From the NCBI GenBank assembly GCA_009760855.2, contig WPIO01000111.1, positions 1,031,501-1,095,500 on the forward strand: a DNA stretch of 64,000 nt, given 5' to 3'. The DNA comes from Cristatella mucedo (lineage: Eukaryota > Bryozoa > Phylactolaemata > Cristatellidae). Below the pieces are notes generated by a model that saw only the letters and a list, made by a program, of their open reading frames with translations, made no database searches and had not been told where the DNA came from. Both the position numbers and the translations under genes were made by a program. Below are positions 1-10,900 of this stretch, in pieces (the first letter of the stretch is position 1; every line of letters begins with the position of its first letter).

Positions 1-277
1 ATGGCACATTTGCAGCTGCTGCATTGCCAGTTGTGGACCATCAGGCCACATCTGAATCACCTGCCCTAGCGACCCACCCCAGGCAGACGAACAATACCGA
101 GTCAGTTTCATGGATCAAGTAACTGTCGTGGCAGCACCTCCAACTTGGGTTTCTCCAGAGGATCAGCCAGGAAATCTTGAGACTTTAGGTCGACAGCAGC
201 TGTAACGGTGCATTAAAAGAAATCTCTCAGGTCTAATGAAGCACACAGTAACTATAGGTGTGAACTGCAATCATCGA

Positions 278-1015
278 AGATACCACGTCCAAGTTGGTCC
301 ATGCATTCGTGACATCCCGTCTCGACTTCTGCAACTCATTGCTTACTGGCCTACCAGCATGTGCGATCAGGCGATTGCAGCTGGTGCAAAACTCTGCAGC
401 TAGGCTTGTCTGTCGTGAGCGTTGCAGTTGACACATTTCTCCACTTCTCGCCGACCTGCACTGGCTACCAGTCAAGCAACGGATTGACTTCAAGGTTTTG
501 TCCCTCACTTTTAGGTCCCTTCATTCTATGGCTCCAGCCTATCTGTCAGATATACTACCCCATCAGGCCAAGCATCGTACCACCCGCTTTTCGGTATCCA
601 ACAGTCTAGAAATACCTCATACAAACCTTAAATCCTTTGGAGACCGTGCATTTAGTTCGTATGCTCCCAAAGCCGGGAACTCCCTCCCGACCTGCGTCAG
701 AACATCCCCTGACCTGACCACATTTAAAAGGAACCTAAAAACACACCTATTTAGGACAGCATTTAGTGGGTCCCTGTGATTCGTCCTTGATGTGCTTATG
801 TGTGCTGACACTGTGCATGCTGCCACTAACCACATTTGCATGCTGACCCTGTGCATGTCACCCCTAACCATATTATTCATTTCGTTTGTTTTTTCAAGCA
901 TGATTTTACTTACCATTCCATTGCATTTCACTTTGCAGCAAGTGTAAAGCGCCTAAAGAGAGATTAAGTTCTCTGAGGGCGCTTTATCAAGTGAATTATT
1001 ATTATTATTATTATT
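278..1015 (+). mobile_element. LINE-A (L2/CR1-like) 5'-truncated copy with target-site duplication
   Basis: This is the C-terminal part of the reverse transcriptase plus the 3' end of LINE-A, nearly identical to 37170-37914. It ends with the family hairpin (about 945-990) and a TTA-repeat tail. The paralogous empty site at 11440-11450 shows the exact insertion. ATCGA occurs at 273-277 and again at 1016-1020, a 5-bp target-site duplication, as expected for target-primed reverse transcription. Frameshifts break the reading frame. The near identity to other copies suggests a recent insertion. Confidence 0.92.
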
Positions 1016-1235
1016 ATCGACCGACGACAGCAATGAGCAACTGCTCTCTGCAGCTCTCTTTTACAAATAATTGCAAAGATTCATGACTGGCATCATCGCA
1101 TAGGCTTATTAGGTTCAAAAGATCCCGAGGGCAGTTATTTAAACCGTGGCTCATTGCAGTCATTGCAATGACTATATGAAAACCAAATCGTAACCCATTA
1201 TATCGCTAAGTTTTGCCTTCGTAACTCTGAAGCTC

Positions 1236-1605
1236 ACAGATTGAGAGCTTGATTTAATTAGCAACTATATTTTCTCGCTTCTATTGCACACTGAAAGTAC
1301 TGAATCGCCAACGTACCACCGTAGTAAAAGAAGGTAGAATAATTCATTCACAAAGGACAAGTCTTTTTAAATCGTGCAGATGATCTCATGCAGCTTCCGT
1401 AATCCATGTCGAGTAGGTTTAGCATATTTTTTATTTCCCTGCTAGAATTAAGAGATATTCTAGACGTGCTCGGCTGAGTTCTTTGCTTCTGCACTAAAAC
1501 AGCAGTTCACATGGCCTGTCGATATACTGCCGCAGCTTTGAGTAGATTTGTTACCTACCACTCAGATCGACTTATTCACCAGGCTAATTTTCACACCACA
1601 CAATT
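1236..1605. other. No gene seen
   Basis: This is AT-rich sequence with no convincing open frame. It resumes weak similarity to the other duplication copy at its left edge only. It abuts a degenerate LINE-A 3' end. Confidence 0.5.
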
Positions 1606-2010
1606 TCGGAATGTAACTGATTCCCAATAATTTGTACAGAGCTCAAATTCTTGGAGACCATGAGTTTAGAGTTTTTATGCTCCCAAAACGTGGAACTTAT
1701 TCCCGACCTGCTTCATGACGTTTCCCGACTTGTCTACATGTAAAAGGAAACTGAAAGCACATCAATTTATTACAGCAGTTTCCTGGTCCCTGTTTGATGA
1801 GCATATGCATGCTGACACCCTGCATGATACCACTAATCATACCTGCATGCTGACCCTGTGCATATCATACCTATTCTTATCATTTTTGTTATTTACTGAG
1901 CAATTACTAACCACTTGATAGTGCTTCATTTTCAGACACTGTAAACTGCCTAGAAAGAGATTAAGTTATCTGAGCTAGCAATATCTAGTATAATATTGTC
2001 GTTATTATCG
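1606..2010 (+). mobile_element. LINE-A degenerate 3' fragment
   Basis: The sequence follows the LINE-A 3' end: the 'tatgctcccaaa..tggaac' coding stretch, the alternating 'catgctgac' untranslated region, a decayed hairpin (about 1938-1975) and an imperfect TTA tail. It is much more diverged than the copy at 278. It is absent from the matching place in duplication copy 2 (about 12060), so it entered after the duplication or was lost there. Confidence 0.85.
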
Positions 2011-2199
2011 TTCACATACTACCCAGCCATTTACACTTAAAGCATTGAGCTTCTCTTTCTAGGGATAATAACGATGGGAACAAAACAGCAAATACGTGTT
2101 GAACATGCAGCTTTGAAGCATCACAAATCGGAAAATTAAAACATGGCGTGGATGGATTCTGCAAAATACAAACAGCAAGAATCAGCATCAACGTCCAGC

Positions 2200-3654
2200 T
2201 CAGCACAATTGAGGAAGCCACATTTCTCGCGGATGATTTGCTGTTCGCCAATATCTAACGGCGTTTCGCTCACTAACATACCGGTAATCCGCAATCAATA
2301 ACTTACGTGGCTGGGCTTTTTTCATTGAACGACTATTTACGCTGGATGCTAGCTTTCTAATGTCGTTCAGGATGTAGCAAACTTCACCTGAAATACATTG
2401 CCAATCCATGTAAGGGGTTGGATCGGTCAGCCTTTACATGCACGAACTACTAAAGATGCACACACGAAGGCAGATGTGACGATGCAATACAGTGCCTTAT
2501 CGGCTAGATCGATAGGGCTGATTCTAGCTGGGGCGGCTAATTCGGCAGCATCATGCTTCCTCACCTGTCAGTAGCCGAGGCAGACCTAAGCATGATGTTA
2601 TCAGCTTGGATATCGGATCAGGCAAAATGTCAGGCACATTGACAAACTTGTCATCATCCTGAGGCGAATTCGCGTCACCCAGCTGCTTTATGAGCTGTCT
2701 CAGGTGAGCCAGCAGCGGCTTCTGCTGATGAAGCAGGCAAGCGACTCCTCCATCGGCAAGAAGCCTCGAACTGTAGTCGATGGAGTGGCGAACCTTCCGG
2801 TCCAGCGATTCAGCAGTGAGTTTTAGTGCGTGGGTCTCCTTCTCCAAAATTGCATAGCTCTCCTCAAGCTCTGCCTCGGTTTGGCTGTGTGCCGCATATC
2901 TGTTGATTCTGTCGTTCTCTAGCATTCGTTTGCTCAGCAGTCGCTTCAAACCAGCCGCACTTGCGGCTTTGACCTGCTCCAACACGCTCAAGCACAGCTC
3001 AACGACTACAGACTTGCCTTTCAGGCTGGTCTGCAAGTCCACGACTTCCTGCTTCACTCTTTCGTAGTGGACACAACATTTGGGATCCGTTAGCAGCAGC
3101 ACGTCGTGCTTCGTGCCAATGCACGGTGCGGCACAAGTCAGGCATTTGGTCGTCTGACACGTGCAGCACAGGAGCTCGTGCTCTTGACCGTGCTGAGCAC
3201 ACGAGACGGCACGCAGACCAAGTTCGTCACAGCGTCTGAACTCTTCTAGTGACTTGGATACGTGATTCCTACTGCACCTGTTATGCCCGGGTATGCATTC
3301 GCTGCACAACGATGCGTTACACGTGCTGCACCAGACGACGGCCTTTCTGTTCGGTTGGCCATCTTCGCGGCACACACAGCAAGTCTGCATGGATTTCCAC
3401 CTTTGCATCTGGCTCACTTTGCCAATGATGAACATGTTTTCATGAGCAGCAGACACATCGCTTAGGCGACAACAGTTAGGACAGGATAGGCTTCCCTTCT
3501 TACGGCAATATTTAGCTTGGAAAGCAAAGCACAGCTTGCAGCAACTGTGCAGACACTCAAGCAGGACTGCATCCTCGTTCAAACAGTTACATCTGGGACA
3601 TAGAAGCTCATCTTCGGCTTTCGTCTTAGATAGTCCATCGCCTTGAGAAGACAT
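2200..3654 (-). CDS. TRIM-like RING/B-box/coiled-coil protein, two coding exons
   Basis: This is a probable E3 ubiquitin ligase of the tripartite-motif family. Exon 1 (3654-2565) starts with ATG. It encodes a C3HC4 RING finger (C19, C22, C34, H36, C39, C42, C58, C61), two B-box-like zinc modules (roughly residues 90-135 and 155-190) and a long coiled coil (about 200-350). Read unspliced, exon 1 stops soon after LLTGEE. However, the donor ACAG|GTGAGG (exon ends 2565) and acceptor TATTTCAG (intron 2388-2564, 177 bp) join in phase 1 to exon 2 (2387-2200). This gives about 425 residues ending in WLPQLC. The broken paralogue keeps the same junction, phase and exon-2 similarity, which supports the model. 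No NHL, SPRY or other C-terminal substrate domain is recognisable. An acceptor lies 8 nt upstream of the ATG. The exact orthologue is unknown, so I give no symbol. Confidence 0.85.
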
Positions 3655-3675
3655 ACTTGATCCTAAGAAGAACGA
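3655..3675 (-). promoter_or_regulatory. 3' splice acceptor just upstream of the TRIM-like ATG
   Basis: On the minus strand a pyrimidine-rich run (CGTTCTTCTTAG) ends with AG at 3663-3664, eight bases before the ATG. The broken paralogue has TTTTTTTAG seven bases before its ATG. Conservation suggests a real acceptor, for either a 5' UTR intron or a spliced-leader addition site. No conserved upstream donor was found. Confidence 0.55.
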
Positions 3676-4270
3676 GGAATGTGCTCTAGCCTTTCTATGT
3701 TTGGCAGTTTCGCCGTCAAGATTTCGGCACGACGGCTGCTGTGGCTGGCACGAAACGCTAGAGTTGTGAGATATGCTGCTGACCTAGTACAAATTGCATA
3801 CTAATGGCACTGAAACCCACTACTCTGCCATGCCCTGCAGTCGTAGAGTCAACTGCAAACACAGGTTTCAGCTGCCTGCCATAGAGGGTGAGCTCTTGTC
3901 ACACTGGCCCGGACACCTAGGCGAGTGACTTAGCACTAGTACAGCTTGCAGTTGGAGAAGGCTTAAACCGCCGGTCTTATAGCTAAGCGATTCAAGACAA
4001 ACAATAGCAACCAAACCAACAACCTTGTGAGGTTGCACGGAATGAAAGAATGAGAACCCGAGTGGGATGATTGGAAACACAAAGCCACCGGGGCAAGGTC
4101 ACCAGCTCATGCTTGAGCAGAAATGCATCAAGCTTTGCCTTGACAGCCAGATTCCGGATAAGTAACCCTTTTACTTCTAGCAGGACAAAATTCAGCCGAT
4201 GGAATTTATGAAGCGATCCAAGCACTGAGCGACGCCGAAGAATTTTCTTACATGCTAGGCGTGGCATGGA
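3676..4270. other. Upstream region of the TRIM-like gene
   Basis: There is no convincing coding sequence. Patches at 3715-3880 resemble 13800-14140 in the paralogous copy, so this is the ancestral upstream or intronic flank. No TATA box stands out. Confidence 0.5.
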
Positions 4271-4279
4271 GCAGATATA

Positions 4280-4314
<35 letters not shown>

Positions 4315-4437
4315 TCGTATAGCGCCACGAGAGAACTAAATTTCTGTTTACTCGCTTCACATATGCCTCGGGCTTGAGCCCAAGACAGCTACTACGCCTT
4401 GGTCGGGACGAGCACCGTAGCCACTGGACCAAAACAG
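4271..4437 (-). mobile_element. SINE-A copy (tRNA-derived) with TA-rich tail
   Basis: On the minus strand the head carries the 'ggtccagtgg' A-box-like stretch, followed by a decayed B-box-like 'gggctcaagccc' and a tail homologous to the LINE-A hairpin. It ends in an (AT)n run at 4271-4314. Confidence 0.8.
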
Positions 4438-5420
4438 AGCCGAAGAATTTGTTTTTACCTCAGTACCTGCCGATGGTCAACTGTTCGCAACAAGCTGAGG
4501 CACGGCGGCTGAGTGACTGCCAAGAGTGCTAACCGGTGATTTAAGCTTAAACTTCATATGTTTGATAAAAGAAAAAATATTTTAAATAAATAAAATAAAT
4601 AAATAATAAATAATAATAATAATAAAATAATAAATAAATAAATACATTTTGATAAAAGTTTGAAAGCAGCTATGCGCCGACGATTAAACACAGCGCTCGA
4701 CACACTGCACGCAGCACTAGAAACAACACCGTATTATAAAAAAGCACAACACTGGCCTGTATTGTATGGCCAAAACATGCAACAGCGCCTTCCAGCTGAC
4801 TCGCTGACAGGCTTGCAGCAGCTCACGCTCAGCGCTAGACTCACCGACCGGCAGACCGTTGCTCTAGCAGTGTGTCTACGGTCAAGCACGGGTGTTATAT
4901 AATAGCCAACGTGACAGATTTATTGCGGTGCTATAAGCTTATGGGTCGGAGGCACTTATGATCAGGTTATCACCGCTGCTGCCAGTTTATGACCGAGCCG
5001 TGTTTATATTCCTGAAAATTTAACGGCGCTGCCGCCGGTTTATATGTCAGCCAGTTGATAGGGAAGCGGTTTATGAGGGCTAGTTAAAGCCTACAGTGGA
5101 AGGCCGGTTCGAACGCCGGTAGATGGCGTGACGGCTGCATTCGGCAGGGCTGTGCGTGTCCGCCAGACTGATTATCTTCGTGAGCCTGCTTCCGTGTTTT
5201 GCGTGCTATCGTGCGTGTACAGTTGGGGGAGCATTGAACTACGGCTCGGGCCTAAATCACAGTAACTTCTTGCGGACCTAGCTATGCACAATGCTGCTCG
5301 TACGCGTCGGCTTATTGAGGCTATTTCGTAAGCGTTCTAATCGAGCGGCGAAGCTCGTAGCTCTTAATCGAGGTCCAGCTGTCAAGCTCTTAGTTCATAA
5401 CTGCCGGGCATTATAAGGTC
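4438..5420. other. No gene seen; AAATA-rich simple repeat
   Basis: Positions 4565-4650 are an A-rich AAATA/AATAAT simple repeat, possibly an old retroelement tail. The rest holds only short open frames without recognisable domains. Confidence 0.5.
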
Positions 5421-5427
5421 CCCTCCT

Positions 5428-5679
5428 CTACAACATGTCCATCCACGAACTTATGGTCGCCCCGTTGATCAGCCGGATGAGACGGGCGGCCGTGGTCTTT
5501 TCTTGCGGCCGAGCCGCCATGGCAGCTTGCGGAGGCAGCGTGATATCGGTTGAACCTGCTTCTGGGGGCCCAGGGGGCGCTGCTCGGCTGCGTCTTGAGC
5601 ACGATGAACTCTCATTGCCGCCGCCGCAGCCATTGCCGCCATTGCTGTCGTCGCCGTTGCTGTGTCCACTCGCATCCAT
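5428..5679 (-). CDS. Doubtful 83-residue GC-rich open frame with upstream TATA-like site
   Basis: This GC-rich island in AT-rich surroundings contains a minus-strand frame beginning MDASGHSNGDD. It is rich in Gly, Asn and Ser, then Ala and Pro, and ends near ISSWMDML. A TTTTTATAAC site lies about 40 bp upstream (near 5718-5727). That is unusual among the short frames here and could mark a promoter with a first exon. No domain is recognised. The overlapping plus-strand frame (5435-5722) is probably a shadow. It may be a chance open frame in GC-rich DNA. Confidence 0.25.
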   Translation of the reverse strand: MDASGHSNGDDSNGGNGCGGGNESSSCSRRSRAAPPGPPEAGSTDITLPPQAAMAARPQEKTTAARLIRLINGATISSWMDML

Positions 5680-5819
5680 CGGGCCATTTTTCGCGATATT
5701 GGGTTTTTTGAGGGCGTTATAAAAAGGGTAGCGATATTTTTGTGATTTAAAAAGAAGCTATAAACGCACTTGTTTATATTCGCATTCGGTGGGTGGGTTT
5801 CATTAATCGTGTGAACTGA

Positions 5820-5975
5820 ACCTGCTGACACTGTGCGTGGGGCTTGCGAATGATAGCATTTGATAATTTCATTTGATAATGATTTCTTTACAGCATATGC
5901 AAAGTGTCTAGAAATACAATCAATTTTATGAGAGCGATATGCAAATATGTTTTTATTATTGTTGTTATTACTATT
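5820..5975 (+). mobile_element. LINE-A degenerate 3' end
   Basis: The sequence resembles the LINE-A 3' untranslated region ('ctgacactgtgc', 'tttacagcatatgcaaag') with a strongly decayed hairpin and a TTATTG-type tail. Confidence 0.65.
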
Positions 5976-6565
5976 AGATGGCAAAACCTTCCAAAAGCAT
6001 CAGCTGGTACTCCGAAAGAGTTGAAATGGTCTAGCTTTTAACTGCACAGCCGAATATGAATAAGCCTGCTGCAGGAGACTGGTGTTTTCGCTGACATTGG
6101 AATATCTGGAGCTCCGTATCGGCATCGCCAAGAGCGGCTCTCAGCTAAAGCAGCCAAGAATAAGCAGCTGCTCAGTGGTATTTCCTCGTGTTTTTTGCAT
6201 TTATCTCTTCTTGCAGCTGCTGCATTTAAATTTTCTCGTCTGTTGGAAGTGATTCAGGCAAGTTCTAAAAGTTGGCGAGAGGTCTGACAAGCAAAACAAA
6301 CACAGTGGAAATTTAAAGTCCTCATTTTGACGCATGAACAGAAAACTACGTGCTCATTCAACGTATGTGATGGTCTAATCATTCGTCAATATCGCGTATG
6401 TTTCATGCTTAACATACCATAGCATGGCGTAACTGAGGCTGAAGACAGCAATTTTTTTCAAACGCTTAAGTTTCAGTAAGTTTAGGCAACTAGCTGTTAC
6501 TGCAAACTGAACAAACCTTAGGCTAAACGGTTGACGTCGGCAATGTCAGAGGGCTCAACTTCAAT
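5976..6565. other. No gene seen
   Basis: AT-rich sequence without recognisable repeats or domains. Confidence 0.45.
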
Positions 6566-6642
6566 ATAAAGCGCCTAGAAAGAGATTAAGTTGTCTGAGG
6601 GCGCTTTCTCAAGGACATTATTATTATTCATATTATTATTAT
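6566..6642 (+). mobile_element. LINE-A solo 3' hairpin and tail
   Basis: Only the terminal hairpin (AAGCGCCTAGAAAGAGATTA and its partner) and an ATT tail are present. It is an extremely short 5'-truncated insertion. Confidence 0.85.
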
Positions 6643-6857
6643 GACTTCAGTCTATCCACCCAACAGCAAGCGATATAGAAAAGCACTCCAACGTTTTTGT
6701 AAATGCGAGTCCAAATTTATTTTCTCTGCGATATTTTTTAAGCTTCTCTCTCAAGAGGATCGCTTAAAAGGTCTGGAAATACTATTAAGGAATTTTGTTG
6801 CTAGCTTGCATTTTTCTTTGAGCTTTTTTATTGTCTTTAGTCTCACTGTTTGGTTTT

Positions 6858-6945
6858 CTTGATCTTTCGGCAGTGTTTAATACTAGTGACCACACAGTTC
6901 TTCTTGAGCACCTCTCATCTCTCCAAAGCACCACTCATGCTTCAG
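6858..6945 (+). mobile_element. L2-like reverse transcriptase fragment
   Basis: The translation resembles the RT segment [20 protein letters not shown] in decayed form ('tcggcagtgtttaatactag', 'cttgagcacctctcatct'). It is too short to assign to LINE-A or LINE-B. Confidence 0.6.
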
Positions 6946-7093
6946 TGTAACGGTAAATTTAAGTGTAAGTGTTAGTGTAAATCATCACGTCGTTTGAATC
7001 AGTTGCAGTTGGGTTCTCATCAAAGACTACTGCATCTCACTGACATCTCACTGCTGCGACATACCGACCTCGTTGGCACTACCTAGGACTGCT

Positions 7094-8215
7094 CTAAACG
7101 CGCTCTAGTAAGTTCTGTCCGAGTACTGAATCGGGGAGAAAACTTTCGATTAAAAAAGTTCGAACGATGTGCCGTTTAAGGCGTGGGCTTGAACGCCGTT
7201 TAAGAATTCTTGGTCCGATTAAGATCTCGTCAATTTCAAAGACTTCCTTTGAGTCGAAAATCGGAAGCTTAGAAATAATAGGTTTACCAGACATACCATT
7301 TCTTCTTTCTCTCATAAACTGAAGCCTGGCAGTCGGACCTAAAAAAAACTTATCACGGAAAACAATTTGGCAACCAATAATAAGGGGTCTGATTTCCCCA
7401 GATAATAAGGGCTCGGCCGAAATCTTTTCGTTCACTGAAATACGTTGCTCACATGGGTGCCTCCGTAAAGCCTCCCTCCGGCTAAAGCAATTGCTGAATC
7501 CCAACCTACGACATTCCAGCCACATTTTTTTTAGATTTCTGCACGCGATACGATGTGGCTAGCTCAATAAGTTCTATTAAAACGATCTCGTCTCGTAAAA
7601 ACCCTGTACTCTCACTTCTGTGGTTTTCAATGGTAGTCAAACTTAGCCCAGCCATTACCGAGAACTTTTTGAATGAGTCCTTAGAAAAACGGGTTGTGTC
7701 CAGATCGTCCAAATCGGCCATCGCAAGACCGACGCTTAAAAAGCCTGGATTAGATGGGGAGGTCCTGGAAATGTGCAGTCCAGTTTGACGTGACTTTTTT
7801 CAAAGATCGTACAAACATCTACACCAAGTAGCTGGTCACGCGCATGAAGCGAACGAAATTCAAAAAAGTTTCAATCGGGAAGCCAGCGGCAGCGCTTCAA
7901 GAAAAATGCTCTGCTCCATACAAGACCAGCCATGAAAGACATTTCTTACATGCTTCCTTGGAAACGAGGGTTTCAGTCAAATTTAACAACTCGGTCATTG
8001 TTAAACCGATACCTTCAAAGAGCTTAAAGTAATCCTGGATTAAATTCACAGGCCCTTGCAAACGATAGCCCGGTCTCCCATCTCCATCAATTTTTCAGAT
8101 ATTGTTGAAAACATCGTCGCTAGTTAGCTCGTAGCACGAATGAAAAGATTGAAATTCAAGAACAACTTTGATCCGGGTGCCAGAGGCAGGGCTCCGCTGA
8201 AACTGCTCTACCCAT
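7094..8215 (-). pseudogene. Decayed protein-coding tandem repeats, family unknown
   Basis: On the minus strand, at least three diverged units spaced about 270-297 bp encode related peptides. Each has a helix-rich stretch (GLAMADLDDLD, GLTMTELLNLT), a Ser-Lys-rich middle, and an end resembling FLNFVRFMRVTSY, IELIELATSY or FLNFNLFIRATS. Units centre near 7640, 7920 and about 8150. The downstream frame 7525-7094 (143 residues) may hold a further unit. Stops and frame changes interrupt the units, so this is either a pseudogene or several small exons. I do not recognise the family. Confidence 0.5.
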
Positions 8216-8229
8216 CATAACCAATGACA

Positions 8230-9090
8230 TCCTATGCAGCGACAATGTCGGGAATGTCACTGAAACTTTAGCTCAGCTAAATCTATCGGTTGCATTCGAC
8301 ACTATTGATCACGATTATCTGCTTGAGCGAACTTGCTGGATCGTGTTCAATCCGTGTGGTGTGGGGGTCATGCATAGAGTCCCTCCCGTATTCGTCCTAG
8401 GTCCTTTGGTGTTCTCTATTTATACTCAACCTCTGGTGAAAGTGATTCGAACGCATCGAATAACACATAATCATTCTATGCTGATGATAATCAGCTGACT
8501 TTATTCTTTACACCGTTGGAATCTGCTGCAGCGACTAACAAGCCGTGTTCTTGCCCAAAAACGTCGGTCCAGGTTGTCTGCAAACTTCCTTAAATAATTG
8601 TCCTGTATAAACAGTAAACTCGTACACCTGGACTAGAAGGCTTTAATCTGAGAGATGTTGGCTCCTTAAAGCGTTGCTGAGCGTCTGCACCAGTTTCAAC
8701 ATCGTGGTACACTCAGGTCCTGTATAGACAATATATTCGCTGTGTCCTTACTCGACTTGAAGATCGTTCTTGACTGAAGCATTTTCTCTGCTGGTGAAAA
8801 TGTGGTTCTCACTTCCGCCATTCTTTCGCAGCTACAATTGTTCTCTTGCAGATTACAATGACACATCCTTTCCAGCCATTCTGAGCTGCGAGTTCTACGC
8901 TACTCACTACCAAAACTGTGCTCGTTGCTCAGATATTCTTCTCGTTTATCTACTTAAACCGTGACATGAATTCGGAAAGAAACTGAACGTACCGAGAGCA
9001 GCTTAGGCTGTGAGTGGGCTATGAAAAACTGTCTAGCTTAACACCAACATAGTATTTCTGGATTTACCGACGGAGATGATATAAATGTCA
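8230..9090 (+). mobile_element. LINE-B (L2-like) degenerate copy
   Basis: The translation shows decayed RT motifs (VAFDTIDH, VLGPLVFSIYTQPL, a YADD-box relic near 8478) and then the LINE-B C-terminal region with 'gagctgcgagttctacgctac'. It ends with the LINE-B 3' segment ('gcagcttaggctgtgagtgg' and 'ggatttaccgacggagatga'). Several stops are present. It is related to 61200-62175. Confidence 0.8.
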
Positions 9091-9214
9091 CTCGAAAAGT
9101 AGGAAGCTTAACACTCGGAGAAGGATATGCCAGCGTCTCTTCCGCAGCATAAGCACGGTGTTTAGGTGCCAAATTTAACTCCACCGTATAACCGGCATAT
9201 TATCAGTTACATAA

Positions 9215-9950
9215 AATTGCCCAATTTTGCATTAGCCTGGGTGGTGATCCTCTATACAAATTGGTCAATGCACCTGTGACATCCTGTCTTGACTTTTTGG
9301 AACTTACCGTTTACTGGCCTACAGTCCAGTGCAGTCAGTCCCTTACAGTTACTACAGCATTCGACAGCTAGATTTGTCTGTCGTGAGCGTCACAATTTCC
9401 ACACTGCACCACTTCTCTCCGACCTGCAGTGGCTTCCTATCAAACATTAAAACGACTTTAAGGTTCTGTCACTCAATTGTAATTCTCTTCATACTCTGGC
9501 TCCTGCCTATTTACGAGAACTAATTGCAACCAAACCAGCATTGTACCACTTACTTTTCAGACTCGATTCGTTCAGGTACGCTTCGAACCGATCTCAAATC
9601 CTTAGGAAACAGTGCTTTCACTTCGTATGCTCCCAAGGCCTGGAACTCGCTTCCGACTGAAATCTAGCTATCCCCTAACCCTACGAGATTTCAAAATAAG
9701 CTACACGAACCACTGCCTTCTTCAGCATTTAGTAAGTCTTAGTGACTGGTCCTGTGTGTGCTAATTTTTGCTGATGCTGTGTACTCTACAAATAACCACA
9801 TTTACATGTTGACGATGTGCATATTACCTCTAACCACGTTAGGCTCGTCGTCAATGTGCATTTTGTAATAATACCAGTATTAGTAACACATTCACTTCAC
9901 ATTAAGAGACTGAGCTTCTTTCTATGCACTTAACAGATGAAAATATAATT
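9215..9950 (+). mobile_element. LINE-A degenerate copy
   Basis: This covers the RT C-terminus and 3' untranslated region of LINE-A at lower identity than the young copies. It contains matches to the 'agcgtcacaatttcc', 'ctccgacctgcagtgg' and 'tatgctcccaaggcctggaa' regions. The terminal hairpin is badly decayed. Confidence 0.85.
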
Positions 9951-10040
9951 CATTTATATAGCGCCCTGAGACAACTTAATCTATTCAGGCACTTTACGTA
10001 TGCCACTGCTCGAGAGTCCATGACCTTGGTCACCAAATAC
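9951..10040 (-). mobile_element. SINE-A partial copy
   Basis: The hairpin-type tail and a decayed B-box region can be seen on the minus strand. The 5' head is mostly lost. Confidence 0.6.
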
Positions 10041-10104
10041 ATTCATCATCACCTTGTTTTTAGGAGAGCACCTTAACAACATTTCACAGCAGCCTGAAAT
10101 TTAT

Positions 10105-10198
10105 TTATTTGATCATCTTTCCTTTGCAGCATATGCAAAGCGCCTAGAAAGAGATTAAGCTCTCCGTGCATGCTAGTCGAAGCTATTATTATTAGTAT
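10105..10198 (+). mobile_element. LINE-A solo 3' end
   Basis: The 'cctttgcagcatatgcaaag' end, the hairpin and an ATT tail are recognisable. It was truncated just upstream of the hairpin. Confidence 0.75.
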
Positions 10199-10213
10199 CC
10201 CTTTTAATCCGCC

Positions 10214-10365
10214 GAGCAGGGTTCGTCCAGCGGTTAAGGTGCTCGCCCCGATTAAGGTCTGGTTGAGGTCGTGTGTTTTAGCCCTGAGGCACATGTGAAG
10301 TGCCTGAATAGAGATTTAGTTCTCTTGGGGCGCTCTACAAATGAATTATTTATTATATTATATTA
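10214..10365 (+). mobile_element. SINE-A copy
   Basis: The tRNA-like head ('gtccagcggttaaggtgctc', B-box region 'gaggtcgtgtgttttagccc') is joined to the LINE-A-like hairpin ('tgcctgaatagagatttagt') and an ATTATT tail. Confidence 0.85.
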
Positions 10366-10627
10366 ATCGGTGTTGCTGTAAACTATTTTCGGATGTTGCA
10401 CATCGCTCGGCTATCCATGTGTCGCCGGTGCAATTTTTTTTAAAAGCAATGCAAAATATCTTAACTCTACAGTGGAGCACGGTGAGTGTAGGCAAAATAT
10501 CTAATTAAAGAAAGGAGCACTAAAGCACGACACAGTGACACATCGGAAGACAGTCGTTAGCATCAGGTTGTGCTTCGCCATGCAGCCGGATAAAAATGCA
10601 GGTATGCCTGGGACAGATCTGGCTTGT

Positions 10628-10879
10628 TATAATAATAATAATATTGCACTTGATAAAGCGCCCTCAGAGAACTTAATCTCTTTCTAGGCGCTTTACATTT
10701 GCTGCAAAGTGATACGCAATAGAATAGTAAGTAAAATCATGCTTGAAAAACAAACAAAATGAATAACATGGTTAGGGGTTACATGCACTGGGTCAGCATG
10801 CAAATGTGGTTAGTGGCAGCATGAACAGTGTCAGCACGCATAAGCACATCGAGGACGAATCACAAGGACCCACTAAATG
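10628..10879 (-). mobile_element. LINE-A 3' copy, high identity
   Basis: On the minus strand this is the last roughly 250 bp of LINE-A with intact hairpin and TAA tail, nearly identical to 27095-27350. Its 5' truncation point lies about 20 bp before a good plus-strand splice acceptor (AG at 10899-10900). Confidence 0.92.
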
Positions 10880-10900
10880 CTTGTGTTATTTTGTCTACAG

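Larger units (their letters stand above)
1..4140. repeat. Segmental duplication, copy 1
   Basis: This segment matches 11169-14140 in the same order and orientation. Positions 1-277 match 11169-11445 with one mismatch that I can see. Positions 1021-1235 match 11446-11665 at roughly 80-85 percent by eye. The TRIM-like gene (2200-3654) matches the broken gene at 12313-13750, and weaker similarity continues upstream of the gene to about 3870. The copies differ by insertions: LINE-A pieces at 278-1015 and 1606-2010 are only here. The duplicated block runs off the left edge of the window, so its full length is unknown. Confidence 0.85.

Noticed and set aside
7094-7525. Calling the 143-residue frame a BEL/Pao polyprotein piece
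   Set aside because: The resemblance was a few scattered residues. The neighbouring repeat units explain the locus better.
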